DNA of 64,000 nt from Micromonospora rhizosphaerae (lineage in GTDB: Bacteria; Actinomycetota; Actinomycetes; Mycobacteriales; Micromonosporaceae): the NCBI RefSeq assembly GCF_900091465.1, contig NZ_FMHV01000002.1, positions 5,766,001 to 5,830,000 on the forward strand. Direction: 5' to 3'. Shown piece after piece: positions 42,795 through 51,745 of the stretch. Below the pieces are notes generated by a model. The model ran no database searches. It worked only from the letters and a program-made list of their open reading frames with translations, and had not been told where the DNA came from. Positions within the stretch are counted from its first letter, which is position 1. The number at the start of each line of letters is the position of its first letter. Both the position numbers and the translations under genes were made by a program.

Positions 42795-43106
42795 GTGGCA
42801 GCACCGAAGAAGTACCCCGACGAGCTACGCCAGCGCGCTGTGCGCTTGTACCGCGAGTCGGATCCGAAGCCGGTGATCCGGCGCTTGGCCGAGCAGTTGG
42901 GCGTGCATCACGAGGCGTTGCGGAACTGGATCCGGCAGGCCGAGGCCGACGCGGGTGAGCGTCAGGACCGGCCTACCAGCGAGATGGTCGAGGAGAATCG
43001 GCGGCTGCGCAAGGAAGTCGCCGAGCTGCGACGGGCGAACGAGATCCTGAAAGCGGCGAGCGCGTATTTCGCGGCGGAGCTCGACCCGACCCGACGGCGG
43101 TCATGA
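42795..43106 (+). CDS. IS3-family transposase OrfA
   Basis: A 103-residue HTH protein (KKYPDELRQRAVRLYRESD, LAEQLGVHHEALRNWIRQAE) followed by a leucine-zipper-like coil (EMVEENRRLRKEVAELRRAN), the standard OrfA. GTG 42795 has GGAGG nine bases upstream; an ATG at 42771 is in frame. Its stop overlaps the OrfB ATG (ATGA). Confidence 0.88.
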   Translation: MAAPKKYPDELRQRAVRLYRESDPKPVIRRLAEQLGVHHEALRNWIRQAEADAGERQDRPTSEMVEENRRLRKEVAELRRANEILKAASAYFAAELDPTRRRS

Positions 43107-43702
43107 CGTTCATTTATGAACACCGTGACCAGTTCGCGGTCGCGCTCCTGCTACGGGTCCTGAGCGTCGGCGCCTCGACGTACTACGCGTGGGTCAAGCA
43201 GGCCGAACGGCCCTGCGACCGGGACGTGGTCGACCTGGGCCTGATCTCCAACGTTCACGAGATCTGGACCGCGTCCGGGCACACCTACGGCGCGGACCGG
43301 GTGCACCGGCAGCTACGCCGTGACGGCATTCGCGTGGGCCGCAAGCGGGTGGAGCGGCTGATGGCGCAACAGGCCTGGCAGGGTGCGTTCCTGCGCCGAG
43401 GCTGGCGCGGCGGGTCGACGCGGCAGGATCCTCGGGCGACGCCGGCGCCGGATCTGGTCAACCGGCAATTCACCGCCGCCGGGCCGAACCGGCTCTGGGT
43501 CGCCGACGCCACCCGCATCCCATGCGGTGAAGGAGTGTTCTGGTTGGCCGCGGTCCGGGACGCGTTCTCCCGCCGGATCGTCGGGTGGAAGACCTCCGAT
43601 CGCTGCGACACCGACCTGATCCTCGCCGCCCTCGAATACGGGATCTGGTCACGCGATGTTCGCGACGGCCAGTTGATCCACCACAGCGACCGCGGGTCGA
43701 AC

Positions 43703-45157
43703 GGCGGATTCAATCGGTCGTCGCAACACTGGGTTGTTGGAGCGATCGTAGGTGTTCGTCGAGGGCTTCGGCTGGGGTCTTCCAGTCGAGGGTTTTCCGG
43801 GGTCGGCTGTTGAGGGCGTGGGCGACGGCGTTGATCTCGTCGGCGCTCCATCTGGACAGGTCGGTGCCTTTCGGGAAGTACTGCCGCAGCAGCCCGTTGG
43901 TGTTCTCGTTGGTGCCGCGTTGCCAGGGGCTGTGGGGGTCGGCGAAGAACACCGGGACGCCGGTTTCGACCGTGAAGCGTGCGTGCGCAGACAACTCCTT
44001 GCCGCGGTCCCACGTCAGCGATCTGCGGAGCTGCTCGGGCAGTTGGGTGATTGTCGCGGCGAGGGCTTTGCTCATCGTGATCGCCCCATAGCCGGCGAGA
44101 GCCGGCCCGTTCTTCGTCCGCGGGATCACACCCCAGCCGTCCTCACGAGGCAGGTGGATCAGCATCGTGAACCTCGTCGTCCGCTCGACCAGTGTCCCGA
44201 TCGCGGAACGCTGCAAACCGATGATCAGATCCCCTTCCCAGTGCCCGGGCACGGCACGGTCCGCGACTTCAGCGGGACGTTCACTGATCAGCGTGTCGCT
44301 GGTGACGTGCGCCCACGCGCGTTGCTTCGCGCGTGCCCGGGGAACGCGAAGCGCCCGCCCGGTCCGCAAGCAGGTGACGAGTTCGCGCTTGAGGGCGCCG
44401 CGGCTCTGGACGTAGAGCGCCTGGTAGATCGCCTCGTGGCTGATGCGCATCGACTCATCCTCCGGGAACTCGGCCCTGAGCCTGCGGGAGATCTGCTCCG
44501 GGCTCCATCCGATAGTCCATGCCCGATCACCACGGTGAGGCTTGTTGCGGCCCTTCCACTGCGGGCCCTGCGGCCCAGCGACCAGTCGGCCGCCCGCTGT
44601 CCGGATCGCACCCGCAAGCCGTTGCTGGACGTACTCTCGAAGCCGCTCATTGGCCAGCAGCTTCGCGGTCTTCGGCCGGCGGGCTCGACGCTCAGCATGC
44701 CACTGCGCAGTCGAAGCCTTGTAATCCAGGCGGTACGTCCTGGTCGAGGCGTTGCGCCGCAACTCCCGCGAGATCGTCGACGGGTCCCGGCCGAGCTGGC
44801 GTGCGATCTCGCGGACGCCCATGCCTTGCGCCCGCGACAGAGCGATGTCTTCGCGCTCGCTGAACGACAGATAGCGGCCCGACACCCTCGGCGGCAACGC
44901 AGGATTCACGCCGCCAGCGTGCCGGAACCACCGGAACCCGACCGGCGAGGACACGCCCGCCGCCGCGGCCGCGTCCTCGGTCATCACACCGCGACTGATC
45001 GCAGCCCAGAACCTGACCCGGTCCTCACGCCACGCCACCGTCGGCCGTCCCGGCGAAGGAATCTGACCCCGATACTCCCGAACCCGCTTCTGCCCCAGCC
45101 CATACGCCATCGCTTCACCTCTCCGACAAGGTGTTGCGACGACCAGTTGAATCCGCC
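43703..45157 (-). mobile_element. IS30-family insertion sequence, 1455 bp, nested in IS3
   Basis: Inverted repeats begin GGCGGATTCAA at 43703 and end in the complement at 45157; they continue with mismatches through GGTCGTCGCAACAC. AAC flanks both sides (43700-43702, 45158-45160), a 3-bp duplication consistent with IS30. It lies opposite to the host IS3. Confidence 0.92.
43710..45110 (-). CDS. IS30-family transposase
   Basis: A 466-residue transposase. N-terminal HTH domains include YLSFSEREDIALSRAQGMG and VREIARQLGRDPSTISREL, the IS30 signature. The rve core has HWEGDLIIG (first Asp), LTWDRGKEL (second Asp) and the Glu in RGTNENTNGLLRQYFPKGTD, the family hallmark. Longer than IS30 itself because of an N-terminal extension seen in actinobacterial members. 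Frame intact, so the element may be active. Confidence 0.93.
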   Translation of the reverse strand: MAYGLGQKRVREYRGQIPSPGRPTVAWREDRVRFWAAISRGVMTEDAAAAAGVSSPVGFRWFRHAGGVNPALPPRVSGRYLSFSEREDIALSRAQGMGVREIARQLGRDPSTISRELRRNASTRTYRLDYKASTAQWHAERRARRPKTAKLLANERLREYVQQRLAGAIRTAGGRLVAGPQGPQWKGRNKPHRGDRAWTIGWSPEQISRRLRAEFPEDESMRISHEAIYQALYVQSRGALKRELVTCLRTGRALRVPRARAKQRAWAHVTSDTLISERPAEVADRAVPGHWEGDLIIGLQRSAIGTLVERTTRFTMLIHLPREDGWGVIPRTKNGPALAGYGAITMSKALAATITQLPEQLRRSLTWDRGKELSAHARFTVETGVPVFFADPHSPWQRGTNENTNGLLRQYFPKGTDLSRWSADEINAVAHALNSRPRKTLDWKTPAEALDEHLRSLQQPSVATTD

Positions 45158-45520
45158 AACTACACGTCCTTCCGCTTCGCCGAACGCTTGCAGGACAACG
45201 GGATCCTGCCCTCGATGGGCTCCGCCGGCGACTCGTTCGACAACGCGCTGATGGAGAACTTCTGGTCGACGCTGAAGATCGAATTGGTCTACCGCACGAG
45301 CTGGCGCACCCGTGACGAGGCCGAGAACGCGATCTTCGCCTACATCGACGGCTGGTACAACACCCGCCGCATCCAGAAGGAACTGGGCTACCTCAGCCCC
45401 GACGAGTACGAAACCGCCTGGCACACCCCCCAGCACGGCCCGACCGAGCCAGCTATCGCCACCCCTGCGCCAGCCGGCAGCAGGTAACCACCGCTCCATC
45501 AAAGCGGGGGGAACTCATCT

Positions 45521-45830
45521 TGTCACTGTTCGTCAGCGCCGGGCCAGGGCTTTCGGGGGGTAAACCGGGGGGCTCCCACGGAACGCCAGGTCTCACCGCG
45601 CCCACTCCCCTGCCACCGGGACCTACGTCACCAAGAGGAGGATCTGCGTCTGCCCGTCGCAACCCCGCTCGCCGCAGGCATGGGGGTTCGTGTCGGCTGA
45701 TCGACACAGACCGATTCCCAACACGCACTACGCCTTCTCGGCGCCATCCAGCTCGGCTGACAGGCCAATTACCGGGGCTGGGCGGGCCACGGACCGAGCA
45801 TCCGGGGCCCGCCCTGGTGGCGCAAGCTCT
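45521..45830. other. 310-base stretch, no gene seen
   Basis: Sequence between the IS3 element and the M48-like fragment. Open frames here are Pro/Arg/Gly-rich without start signals. A G-rich segment (GGGGGGTAAACCGGGGGG, about 45556-45573) is the only notable composition. Confidence 0.35.
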
Positions 45831-46116
45831 TCAGAAACGGTCCCGGGTTCCAAGGAGGGCGTTGTGTGCGGTGCGGCGCCACGGCGCGAGTTCGGTGTCG
45901 ATCTCGGCCCAACGGACGTCGTCGATGGAGAGGGCTCCGTCGACGCCAGGCAGGGCCTCGATCAGCCGCATTCGCTGGTCTTCGCTCGGGTGGGTGCTCC
46001 ACAGGTCGGTGGTTCGCCGGCTGAGCTGACGGGCCAGCGGTAGGTGGGCGGCCAGGCGTTGCCGGGTTTCGGCGGCGCACCCACAAGATCGCGGAGATTG
46101 CCACGTCGCCGAGCAT
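45831..46116 (-). pseudogene. C-terminal fragment of an M48-type membrane peptidase
   Basis: One minus-strand frame gives LGDVAISAILWV (a hydrophobic helix) near 46110; the adjacent frame continues RQRLAAHLPLARQLSRRTTD, then LWSTHPSEDQRMRLIEALPG to a stop at 45831. The STHPSEDQRM stretch is the familiar tail of HtpX/M48 zinc peptidases. The zinc motif and earlier helices are absent and there is a frameshift, so it is a remnant. Its 5' end meets the start of the low-GC island. Confidence 0.5.
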
Positions 46117-46142
46117 TGGGACGCAGCGTTCGCGAGGCCGAG

Positions 46143-46169
46143 CAGGTCGCGACGGAACGTCGCGACCTG
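46143..46169. promoter_or_regulatory. perfect 12-bp inverted repeat upstream of the PaaX-type gene
   Basis: CAGGTCGCGACG, spacer GAA, then its exact complement, 21 bases before the ATG at 46191. It could be the autoregulatory operator of the downstream repressor, or a hairpin terminator insulating it from leftward transcription. Nothing else in the short gap looks like a promoter element. Confidence 0.5.
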
Positions 46170-46190
46170 ACCGGGCGTTATCGTGATCAC

Positions 46191-47039
46191 ATGACGAGCG
46201 CTACGGGCAGATCTGGCATGGAGTCCGGCTTCGGTGACGTCCAGCCACGACAGCTGATCGTCACCATTTTCGGCTTGTATGCGCGGGCCGAGCACAACTG
46301 GCTCTCAGTCGCCTCGCTGGTGCGGTTGATGTCCGACATCGGCATCGACGGCCCGGCTGTGCGTTCGTCGGTCTCCCGACTCAAGCGCCGCGACACTCTG
46401 CGAAGCATGAGGCTCGATGGCGCGGTCGGGTATGCACTATCGCCGTCAATGCTTGAAGTGCTACAGGAGGGCGATGCGCGTATCTTTGCACGGCGCAGGG
46501 CGACTCTCGATGACGGCTGGGTGCTAGTGGTGTTTTCGGTCCCCGAGACCGAGCGCGACAAGCGGCACGAGTTGCGAACGTGGCTGACCCGGCTGGGCTT
46601 TGGTACCGCTGAGCCCGGTGTCTGGATTGCGCCGGGCAACCTAGCGCATGAGGTCAAGGAAGTCCTCGTTCGGCGCGGGCTGGATACGTACGTGGATATC
46701 TTTCGGGGCAACCATGTTGCCTTCGACGATCTGAAGTCGAAGGTCAAACTGTGGTGGGATCTCGGCGATCTGTCAGCGCAGTATGCGCGGTTTATCGACC
46801 ACTACCGTCCGCTGGCGCAGCGCTTGGCAAAGAAATCGGTCAGTGATAGCCAGGCATTCCACGAGTATATTCCGCTGTTGACTGCCTGGCGGCGGTTGCC
46901 GTATCTTGATCCAGGCCTGCCGTTGGAACTGCTACCCGCCCGCTGGAATGGCGTCACCGCAGGTGAGATCTTCAACGAGCTGCATTCAAGACTCGACGAA
47001 TCTGCGCGACGACACGCAGTCGGAGTGATCCATGGCTGA
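46191..47039 (+). CDS. PaaX-family transcriptional regulator
   Basis: A 282-residue protein with the PaaX layout: N-terminal winged helix (PRQLIVTIFGLYARAEHNWL, VRSSVSRLKRRDTL), central domain (WVLVVFSVPETERDKRHELR, GVWIAPGNLAHEVKEVL) and C-terminal helical domain (LPLELLPARWNGVTAGEIFN). PaaX-type proteins repress catabolic operons and are released by an acyl-CoA or related ligand. Start ATG 46191, with an internal ATG at 46218 possible. Third codon positions are clearly less GC-rich than in the genes to the left, a sign of different origin. Its likely targets are the catabolic genes that follow. Confidence 0.88.
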   Translation: MTSATGRSGMESGFGDVQPRQLIVTIFGLYARAEHNWLSVASLVRLMSDIGIDGPAVRSSVSRLKRRDTLRSMRLDGAVGYALSPSMLEVLQEGDARIFARRRATLDDGWVLVVFSVPETERDKRHELRTWLTRLGFGTAEPGVWIAPGNLAHEVKEVLVRRGLDTYVDIFRGNHVAFDDLKSKVKLWWDLGDLSAQYARFIDHYRPLAQRLAKKSVSDSQAFHEYIPLLTAWRRLPYLDPGLPLELLPARWNGVTAGEIFNELHSRLDESARRHAVGVIHG

Positions 47040-47228
47040 AGCGGTCGACCCACTCTCGGCCAATCAGTTGGAGTTCGTCAGTTCAGCGAGGCCTGGATCT
47101 CGACGAACGCGTGGGCGCCCAGAGCCGGGCTATTCCGATGCCTGCCGTCGTCGAGTAGTGCCGACGCCCGCGATAGTTGTGCTGGACTCGCCAGCGGACC
47201 TTCGGCAGCCGGACCAAGGTCGTCAGCG

Positions 47229-47523
47229 ATGCCCGCCGCGGCCGGCGCGACAACGCGCGACGGCTTTCACGGCGATTGGAACGACACCCTGCACCCACAT
47301 AGCGGACGCCCACCCTTACCGACGTTCCCCGACCGGGTCCTTGCCACGATCCTGTACCTGCGGCTGCACCTACCCGAGGACACTCTGGCCGTGTTGGTGC
47401 ACATCAGCCGTGCCACCATCAGCCACGCCCGCGCAAAACCGCCCGCTCCTCGACGAACACGCCACCACAATCGAATCCGCTCCCGAACCATCCCTTTGCT
47501 GCGTCGAGATCGAAAACGATGGC
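47229..47523 (+). pseudogene. remnant of an ISAzo13/IS5-like transposase N-terminus
   Basis: One frame reads LPTFPDRVLATILYLRLHLP then EDTLAVLVHISRATISHA; the next frame continues AQNRPLLDEHATTIESAPEP and ends at about 47523. Together they match the N-terminal HTH region of transposases with LATVLY-x-R-x-x-LP and LL-x-EHG stretches. A frameshift and loss of the catalytic part show it is dead. The sequence from 47040 to 47228 shows nothing else. Confidence 0.5.
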
Positions 47524-47556
47524 TGACGACGACGGCGACGATGCAGGACACTGCGA

Positions 47557-48711
47557 TCAGCGCAGGAGATCGCGGTGCTTATCCAAAGCGGCAATCACCG
47601 CATCGATGTCCGAGGCGTTGTTGTAGCAGTGCGGCGAGATGCGGACGTTGCCATCGCGAGAGCTGACGATGACGCTTTCCTTCTCCAGTGCCTCGACGTA
47701 GGCGTGCTCATCGGTCGTCTGCACGGCAAGCATCGGACCGTGCAGCCGCTCGGGTGTGGCGATCTTGCCGCCGATAGCTGTGACACCCTCGCGCAGCTGA
47801 GTCAGCAGTCCCTCGACGTGCGCCTGCGTGCGCTCGACACCGATCTCAAGCATCACCTCGATGCCAGCGGCAGCCGCGTACAAGCTCGGCACCGCGGGCG
47901 TGCCGGATTCAAACCTCCGCGCGTCCAGCGCCGGATCGTAGGAGTGGATGTTCATGGCAAAGATGTCCCGAGCGCCGAACCAGCCCACTGTGGTCGGACA
48001 CAGGTGGTCGGTCTTGCCTGCCCGCGCATAGAAGAAGCCAACACCGGGCGATCCGAGCAGATACTTCAGGCATCCGCCGACGATGAAGTCTGCGTCCAAC
48101 TCAGCAACATCCATCGGGATGGCGCCGATCGCCTGATAGACGTCAACGAGTACCAAGGCACCTTTCGCGTGCGCGCGTTCGATGATCGGAGCGAGGTCGT
48201 TCCGAGCACCGTTGCGGTAGCAAATCTGGGTGACCGAGACGATCGCGGTCTGTTCGTCAACCTCTTGGGCTAACTTCTCCAGCGAGATCGTGTTGTCGGC
48301 CTCAGCGGGAACGTGCACGACGTTCGCGCCCCGACTCTCCTGCGCGTGCCAGATCTGACCGATCGTCGGGAACTCAAGGTCGGTGGTGACGACCTTGTTC
48401 CGGCCGGCGGTGAAGTCGATCGCGCTGGCCAGCGCGCTGACACCGGCTGATGCCGACGTCGTCACCGCGACCTCGGCAGGCGTCGCGTTCAGCAGCGTGG
48501 CGATTGCAACGCGCACCCGCTCCAGTCGATCGACCCAGTGGCCCCACAGCGATCCCTCCCGCTCGAGTCCGTCGAGATACTCGGTGTAGGCGTGTCGCAC
48601 CGAGTCCGACAGCGCGCCCTGGGAGCAGGAGTTCAGATAGACAACATTGTCGAAAACCCGAAAGCGGTGCCGAATCGAATCGACAGGAAACGTGGAAGCT
48701 GAAGCGGTCAA
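47557..48711 (-). CDS. class V PLP-dependent aminotransferase/lyase-like enzyme 1
   Basis: A 384-residue fold-type I enzyme of the aminotransferase class V group (cysteine desulfurase, kynureninase and isopenicillin N epimerase relatives). Pieces: VVYLNSCSQGALSDSV near the N-terminus, TTSASAGVSALASAI (phosphate cup), VDVYQAIGAIPMDV (cofactor Asp) and GGCLKYLLGSPG with the Schiff-base Lys. TTG 48711 is preferred because GAGGAG lies eight bases upstream; a GTG at 48720 is too close to it. Closely similar in layout to the second class V gene at 53.5-54.6 kb. Exact reaction not readable. Confidence 0.85.
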   Translation of the reverse strand: MTASASTFPVDSIRHRFRVFDNVVYLNSCSQGALSDSVRHAYTEYLDGLEREGSLWGHWVDRLERVRVAIATLLNATPAEVAVTTSASAGVSALASAIDFTAGRNKVVTTDLEFPTIGQIWHAQESRGANVVHVPAEADNTISLEKLAQEVDEQTAIVSVTQICYRNGARNDLAPIIERAHAKGALVLVDVYQAIGAIPMDVAELDADFIVGGCLKYLLGSPGVGFFYARAGKTDHLCPTTVGWFGARDIFAMNIHSYDPALDARRFESGTPAVPSLYAAAAGIEVMLEIGVERTQAHVEGLLTQLREGVTAIGGKIATPERLHGPMLAVQTTDEHAYVEALEKESVIVSSRDGNVRISPHCYNNASDIDAVIAALDKHRDLLR

Positions 48712-48820
48712 GAGAAGCACTCCTCAAGTCAGCGCAGACCGCATACGCGCGTCGGTAGAGCGCATGCGAAGCGGAAGATCAGGTTTGGTGGGCGCTTACG
48801 ATGATCTCACCGGACTTCCT

Positions 48821-49636
48821 CTATGTACAGCTGATGGCGGCCGTCATCGACTCGCGAGAGCGAGGCGATCTCTCATCGACGTAGTTCGGTGCGCGCCGCC
48901 CGTCCGGGTAGTAGGCAGCGGCTGCCGAGCCTGCCGGGCGGAAGACACCCAAAATCCACAAGTCGCTCGTGCCGGTGTTCTCCACGGCATGCAACAGTCG
49001 CGGAGGCACGTGGAACGTCGAGCCCGGCCCGAGCTCCTGAGTCGTATCGCCGACGTGCAGGGCACCAGCTCCCCGGATGATCACGCAGATTTCGTCGTAC
49101 AGGTGGTAATGCTTCGGGGCGCCCGTCTGCGGAATGAAGCCCATAAATTGCGTTGCTCCGCTGCTGCCCGTCGACGGGTCATGAAGCACCTCGAACTCGC
49201 GATCGGACGTCGCGGCCTGCCGCACTTGCGCCCCGAGCACCTTGGTCAGGTGCCACGGCCCCGCTTCCTTCTGCAACGCGACCGCAGACGGCCCAGGCGG
49301 GGCCGGCACCGAGGCGCAGGAGGCTAGGAGATCATCAGCTCCTTCAACCTCGACGACCCAGCTCTCCCCTGCTGGCACGAAGGCTGCCGTTCCGGCCCCC
49401 AGGATCGCGGCCTGTTCGCCAGCATACAAATGCCCCCTGCCCGAGAGCACGTAGATGAGCTGGTCATTCCTACTGTCCACCCGCGCGCGGCACCTCCCGC
49501 GGGTCCATCGCATCATCCGCTGAGTCATCGCCTCGGCGTAGCCGGCGCCATCGACGAGGCACGCCTCCGAGACCGAGTCGCCTGGGCTTCGATACGCAGT
49601 CACATCATGTTCAGTGCGAACTAGTCCTTCTCGCAT
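48821..49636 (-). CDS. bicupin protein
   Basis: A 271-residue protein with two cupin barrels. The first covers roughly residues 40-105 (LIYVLSGRGHLYAGEQAAIL, TAAFVPAGESWVVE), the second roughly 165-245 (GAPKHYHLYDEICVIIRGAG with His-x-His and Glu, ending FHVPPRLLHAVENTG with the third His). The second carries the usual metal ligands, the first appears to have lost them. The layout resembles (S)-ureidoglycine aminohydrolase-type bicupins, which act on C-N bonds, but the family is broad. ATG 49636 has AGAAGG upstream. Probably co-regulated with the neighbouring class V enzyme. Confidence 0.8.
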   Translation of the reverse strand: MREGLVRTEHDVTAYRSPGDSVSEACLVDGAGYAEAMTQRMMRWTRGRCRARVDSRNDQLIYVLSGRGHLYAGEQAAILGAGTAAFVPAGESWVVEVEGADDLLASCASVPAPPGPSAVALQKEAGPWHLTKVLGAQVRQAATSDREFEVLHDPSTGSSGATQFMGFIPQTGAPKHYHLYDEICVIIRGAGALHVGDTTQELGPGSTFHVPPRLLHAVENTGTSDLWILGVFRPAGSAAAAYYPDGRRAPNYVDERSPRSRESMTAAISCT

Positions 49637-49686
49637 TGCAACCTTCTGTCGTCGCGTCACGCCAATCTCGACCTACCTCCAGCGTT

Positions 49687-49745
49687 ACGTCGAGCCCACC
49701 TCGTTCGACCGCCTGGACGGTGGCTGACCGAGATGGGCTCGACGT
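49687..49745. terminator. long hairpin terminator between permease and bicupin genes
   Basis: ACGTCGAGCCCACCTCG at 49687-49703 pairs with CGAGATGGGCTCGACGT at 49729-49745 over 17 positions with one mismatch, loop 25 bases. It lies just after the permease stop (49762, minus strand) and upstream of the bicupin start. Confidence 0.75.
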
Positions 49746-49761
49746 CAATGCAGGATGATGA

Positions 49762-51201
49762 TCAGCTCACCAACGCCGCCGAGCTCTCCTCCTCACCGGT
49801 GGCGTCAGCGCTCGGATCCCCCTTCCGCCGCGAGTTGGTGATCACGAATGCGATCAGGAGGAACGCGAAGAACGGAATACCGAACTTCCAGGCCGGATCG
49901 AGTCCGTCGATGTAGAACGTCGAAACCAGCACGCCGACAAGGAAGACCGCCGTGACCGCCGTGGTCACCGGCGCACCCCACAGTTGCACAGGCGAAGGCG
50001 GCAGACCGTCACGCTTGCGCCTGGCACGGAATGCGATGTGCGTAGCCAGGATGAGCAGCCACACGACGATCGCGGCGAACACCGAGATGCCGAACAGAAT
50101 TAGGTAGGCCTGCGAGTTCGAGCTCCAGGACAGGATCACCGCAATGAGCAGTCCGACGGCTGAAACCACCAACGCGTTACGCGGCACGCCAGCCGCAGTG
50201 ACCCGTCCGGTCCAGCGCGGAGCATACCGGTGCAGCGCGAGTGAGTGCATCATCCTCGTGGTCAGGTACAGGTTGGTGTTGGCGCTGGACAACGCCGCGG
50301 TCAAGACCACGAAGTTCATCAGTCCCGCGGCTGCAGGAATGCCGGCCGCGGAGAACACCTTGACGAACGGGCTGGCATCAAGCGCCCCACCCTGAGCGGT
50401 GACCGTCCACGGAACGACCGCGACGACAACGAGAATCGCCAGAATGTAGAACAGCCCGAGCCGCAGGATCATCGAGCGAGCCGCGCGGGGCACGTCCCGT
50501 TCTGGGTTCTCCGACTCTGCCGCCGTCACCGAGACGACCTCGGTTCCGATGTAGCTGAACAGCACGAAGACCATCGCGGTTGCCACGCCGGAAAGACCGT
50601 TGGGCATGAAGCCACCGTGGTTGGTCAGGTTGCTGAAGTTGGTAGACGGGTGATGCGGCAACCCGAAGAAGATGATGATCACGCCGAGCACGATGAAGAC
50701 ACTGATCGCGGTGACCTTGATCATCGCGAACCAGTACTCGAGCTCTCCGAAGATCTTGACCGCCGCACTGTTGATGGCTAGGACGACGACAGCGAACACG
50801 CCGACCATCAACGCAAGCGGCAGCTTTGGCCACCAATAATGGACGTAGATGCCCGCGGCGATGACCTCGCCGCCGATCGCAATCACCTGCATTGACCAGT
50901 AGGTCCAGCGTAGGACGAACCCCGCCCAGCGGCCCAAATACTTGTGCGCGATCGCCCCGAAGGCACCTGCGGTCGGGTGCACGACTGTCATCTCAGCGAG
51001 CGCGTAGGCAATCACCAGCGCGACTAGGCCACATGCGACATATGCGAGGATGACCGCCGGTCCTGCCTTACTGATGGCCAGCGTGGAGCCCAGAAACAGG
51101 CCGGTGCCGATCGCTCCGCCGATTCCGATCATGGTCAGCTGGCGCCTGGTAAGCCTGCGATGCAGGCCGGTGTCCCTGGCGAGATCCGGTGTCGAAGTCA
51201 C
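49762..51201 (-). CDS. APC-family amino acid permease
   Basis: A 479-residue transporter with about 12 hydrophobic helices. The N-terminal LTRRQLTMIGIGGAIGTGLF is the APC signature, followed by LALAEMTVVHPTAGAFGAIA-like sequence (YALAEMTVVHPTAGAFGAIA) and the conserved SYIGTEVVSVTAAESENPER stretch of the GABA/basic amino acid permease group. It probably imports an amino acid or amino-acid-like substrate in symport with protons. GTG 51201 has GGGGAA six bases upstream and starts just before the conserved part; the long frame beyond it (to 51402) has no signal. A hairpin terminator follows. Confidence 0.88.
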   Translation of the reverse strand: MTSTPDLARDTGLHRRLTRRQLTMIGIGGAIGTGLFLGSTLAISKAGPAVILAYVACGLVALVIAYALAEMTVVHPTAGAFGAIAHKYLGRWAGFVLRWTYWSMQVIAIGGEVIAAGIYVHYWWPKLPLALMVGVFAVVVLAINSAAVKIFGELEYWFAMIKVTAISVFIVLGVIIIFFGLPHHPSTNFSNLTNHGGFMPNGLSGVATAMVFVLFSYIGTEVVSVTAAESENPERDVPRAARSMILRLGLFYILAILVVVAVVPWTVTAQGGALDASPFVKVFSAAGIPAAAGLMNFVVLTAALSSANTNLYLTTRMMHSLALHRYAPRWTGRVTAAGVPRNALVVSAVGLLIAVILSWSSNSQAYLILFGISVFAAIVVWLLILATHIAFRARRKRDGLPPSPVQLWGAPVTTAVTAVFLVGVLVSTFYIDGLDPAWKFGIPFFAFLLIAFVITNSRRKGDPSADATGEEESSAALVS

Positions 51202-51289
51202 GATGCGTTCCCCCTTAGCCGGTGCGGAACGAGCGCCGAGGCGGTCGCCTCGGCGGTGTGGGAGCAATGCGATAGCTGACTGACGATGC

Positions 51290-51745
51290 TCATGCCTTCT
51301 CCAGCTCTGCGGTAAGAACAATCTCGGCGTCAAACAGTCGCGAAACCAGGCAGCCGGCCTCCGCGACAGTGGCGAGTTGGACGAACCGAGCTGCGTCAAC
51401 ACCGGGGACGCGGCCGGTCACATGCAGGTCGACGCGAGGGATCCGGAATCCATCGGACTGCTGCACGAGGTGAATCGCTGCCTTGACCTGCAGCGATTCG
51501 GCGGCGGTGCCGTTGTTCTCGCACTCGTTGGCAAGCGACATCGCGAAGCAGCCCGCGTGCGCCGCACCGAGGAGCTCTTCAGGATTCGTCGCCGGCTCAT
51601 CGCCGACCCGAGTCTTGAGCGAGAATGCGAATTCGGTAGCGCCCAGCTCCAAGGTGCCGGCTCCGCTCGAGGCGGGACCGGCCCATCGAGCGGACGACGT
51701 ACGACGTAGGGACAGCAACCGGTTACCTCCACCTGAGCGTTTCAT
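51290..51745 (-). CDS. OsmC/Ohr-type organic hydroperoxide reductase
   Basis: A 151-residue OsmC-fold protein. Both redox cysteines are in place: AHAGCFAMSLANE (about residue 67) and VAEAGCLVSRLF (about residue 133). TNPEELLGAAHAG is the family signature. It removes organic hydroperoxides using dihydrolipoyl-type reductants. ATG 51745 has no strong ribosome binding site. It lies 88 bases upstream of the permease on the same strand and may be co-transcribed. Confidence 0.88.
   Translation of the reverse strand: MKRSGGGNRLLSLRRTSSARWAGPASSGAGTLELGATEFAFSLKTRVGDEPATNPEELLGAAHAGCFAMSLANECENNGTAAESLQVKAAIHLVQQSDGFRIPRVDLHVTGRVPGVDAARFVQLATVAEAGCLVSRLFDAEIVLTAELEKA

Larger units (their letters stand above)
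43103..45487 (+). pseudogene. IS3-family transposase OrfB, split by IS30
   Basis: The first segment (43103-43702) has LLLRVLSVGASTYYAW, HTYGADRVHRQLRRDG and the first catalytic Asp in WVADATRIP, with the second in IHHSDRGSN. The second segment (45161-45487) resumes YTSFRFAERLQDNGILPSMG with the catalytic Glu in ALMENFWSTLKIEL. Removing the IS30 and one AAC copy gives 927 bases in one frame (308 residues), so the gene was intact before the insertion. Confidence 0.92.
42729..45517 (+). mobile_element. IS3-family insertion sequence containing a nested IS30 element
   Basis: Imperfect inverted repeats of about 25 bp (TGAGCCACCCCCGCTTTCAT... at 42729 and its counterpart ending TGAGTT complement at 45517) share CCCCCGCTTT and ATGGAGC. 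Both flanks are TCT (42726-42728 and 45518-45520), a 3-bp target duplication normal for IS3. Without the inserted IS30 the element is about 1.33 kb, also normal. It inserted next to the tRNA fragment. Confidence 0.85.

Noticed and set aside
43752..45251. A 499-codon plus-strand frame over the IS30 element
   Set aside because: Antisense shadow of the IS30 transposase.
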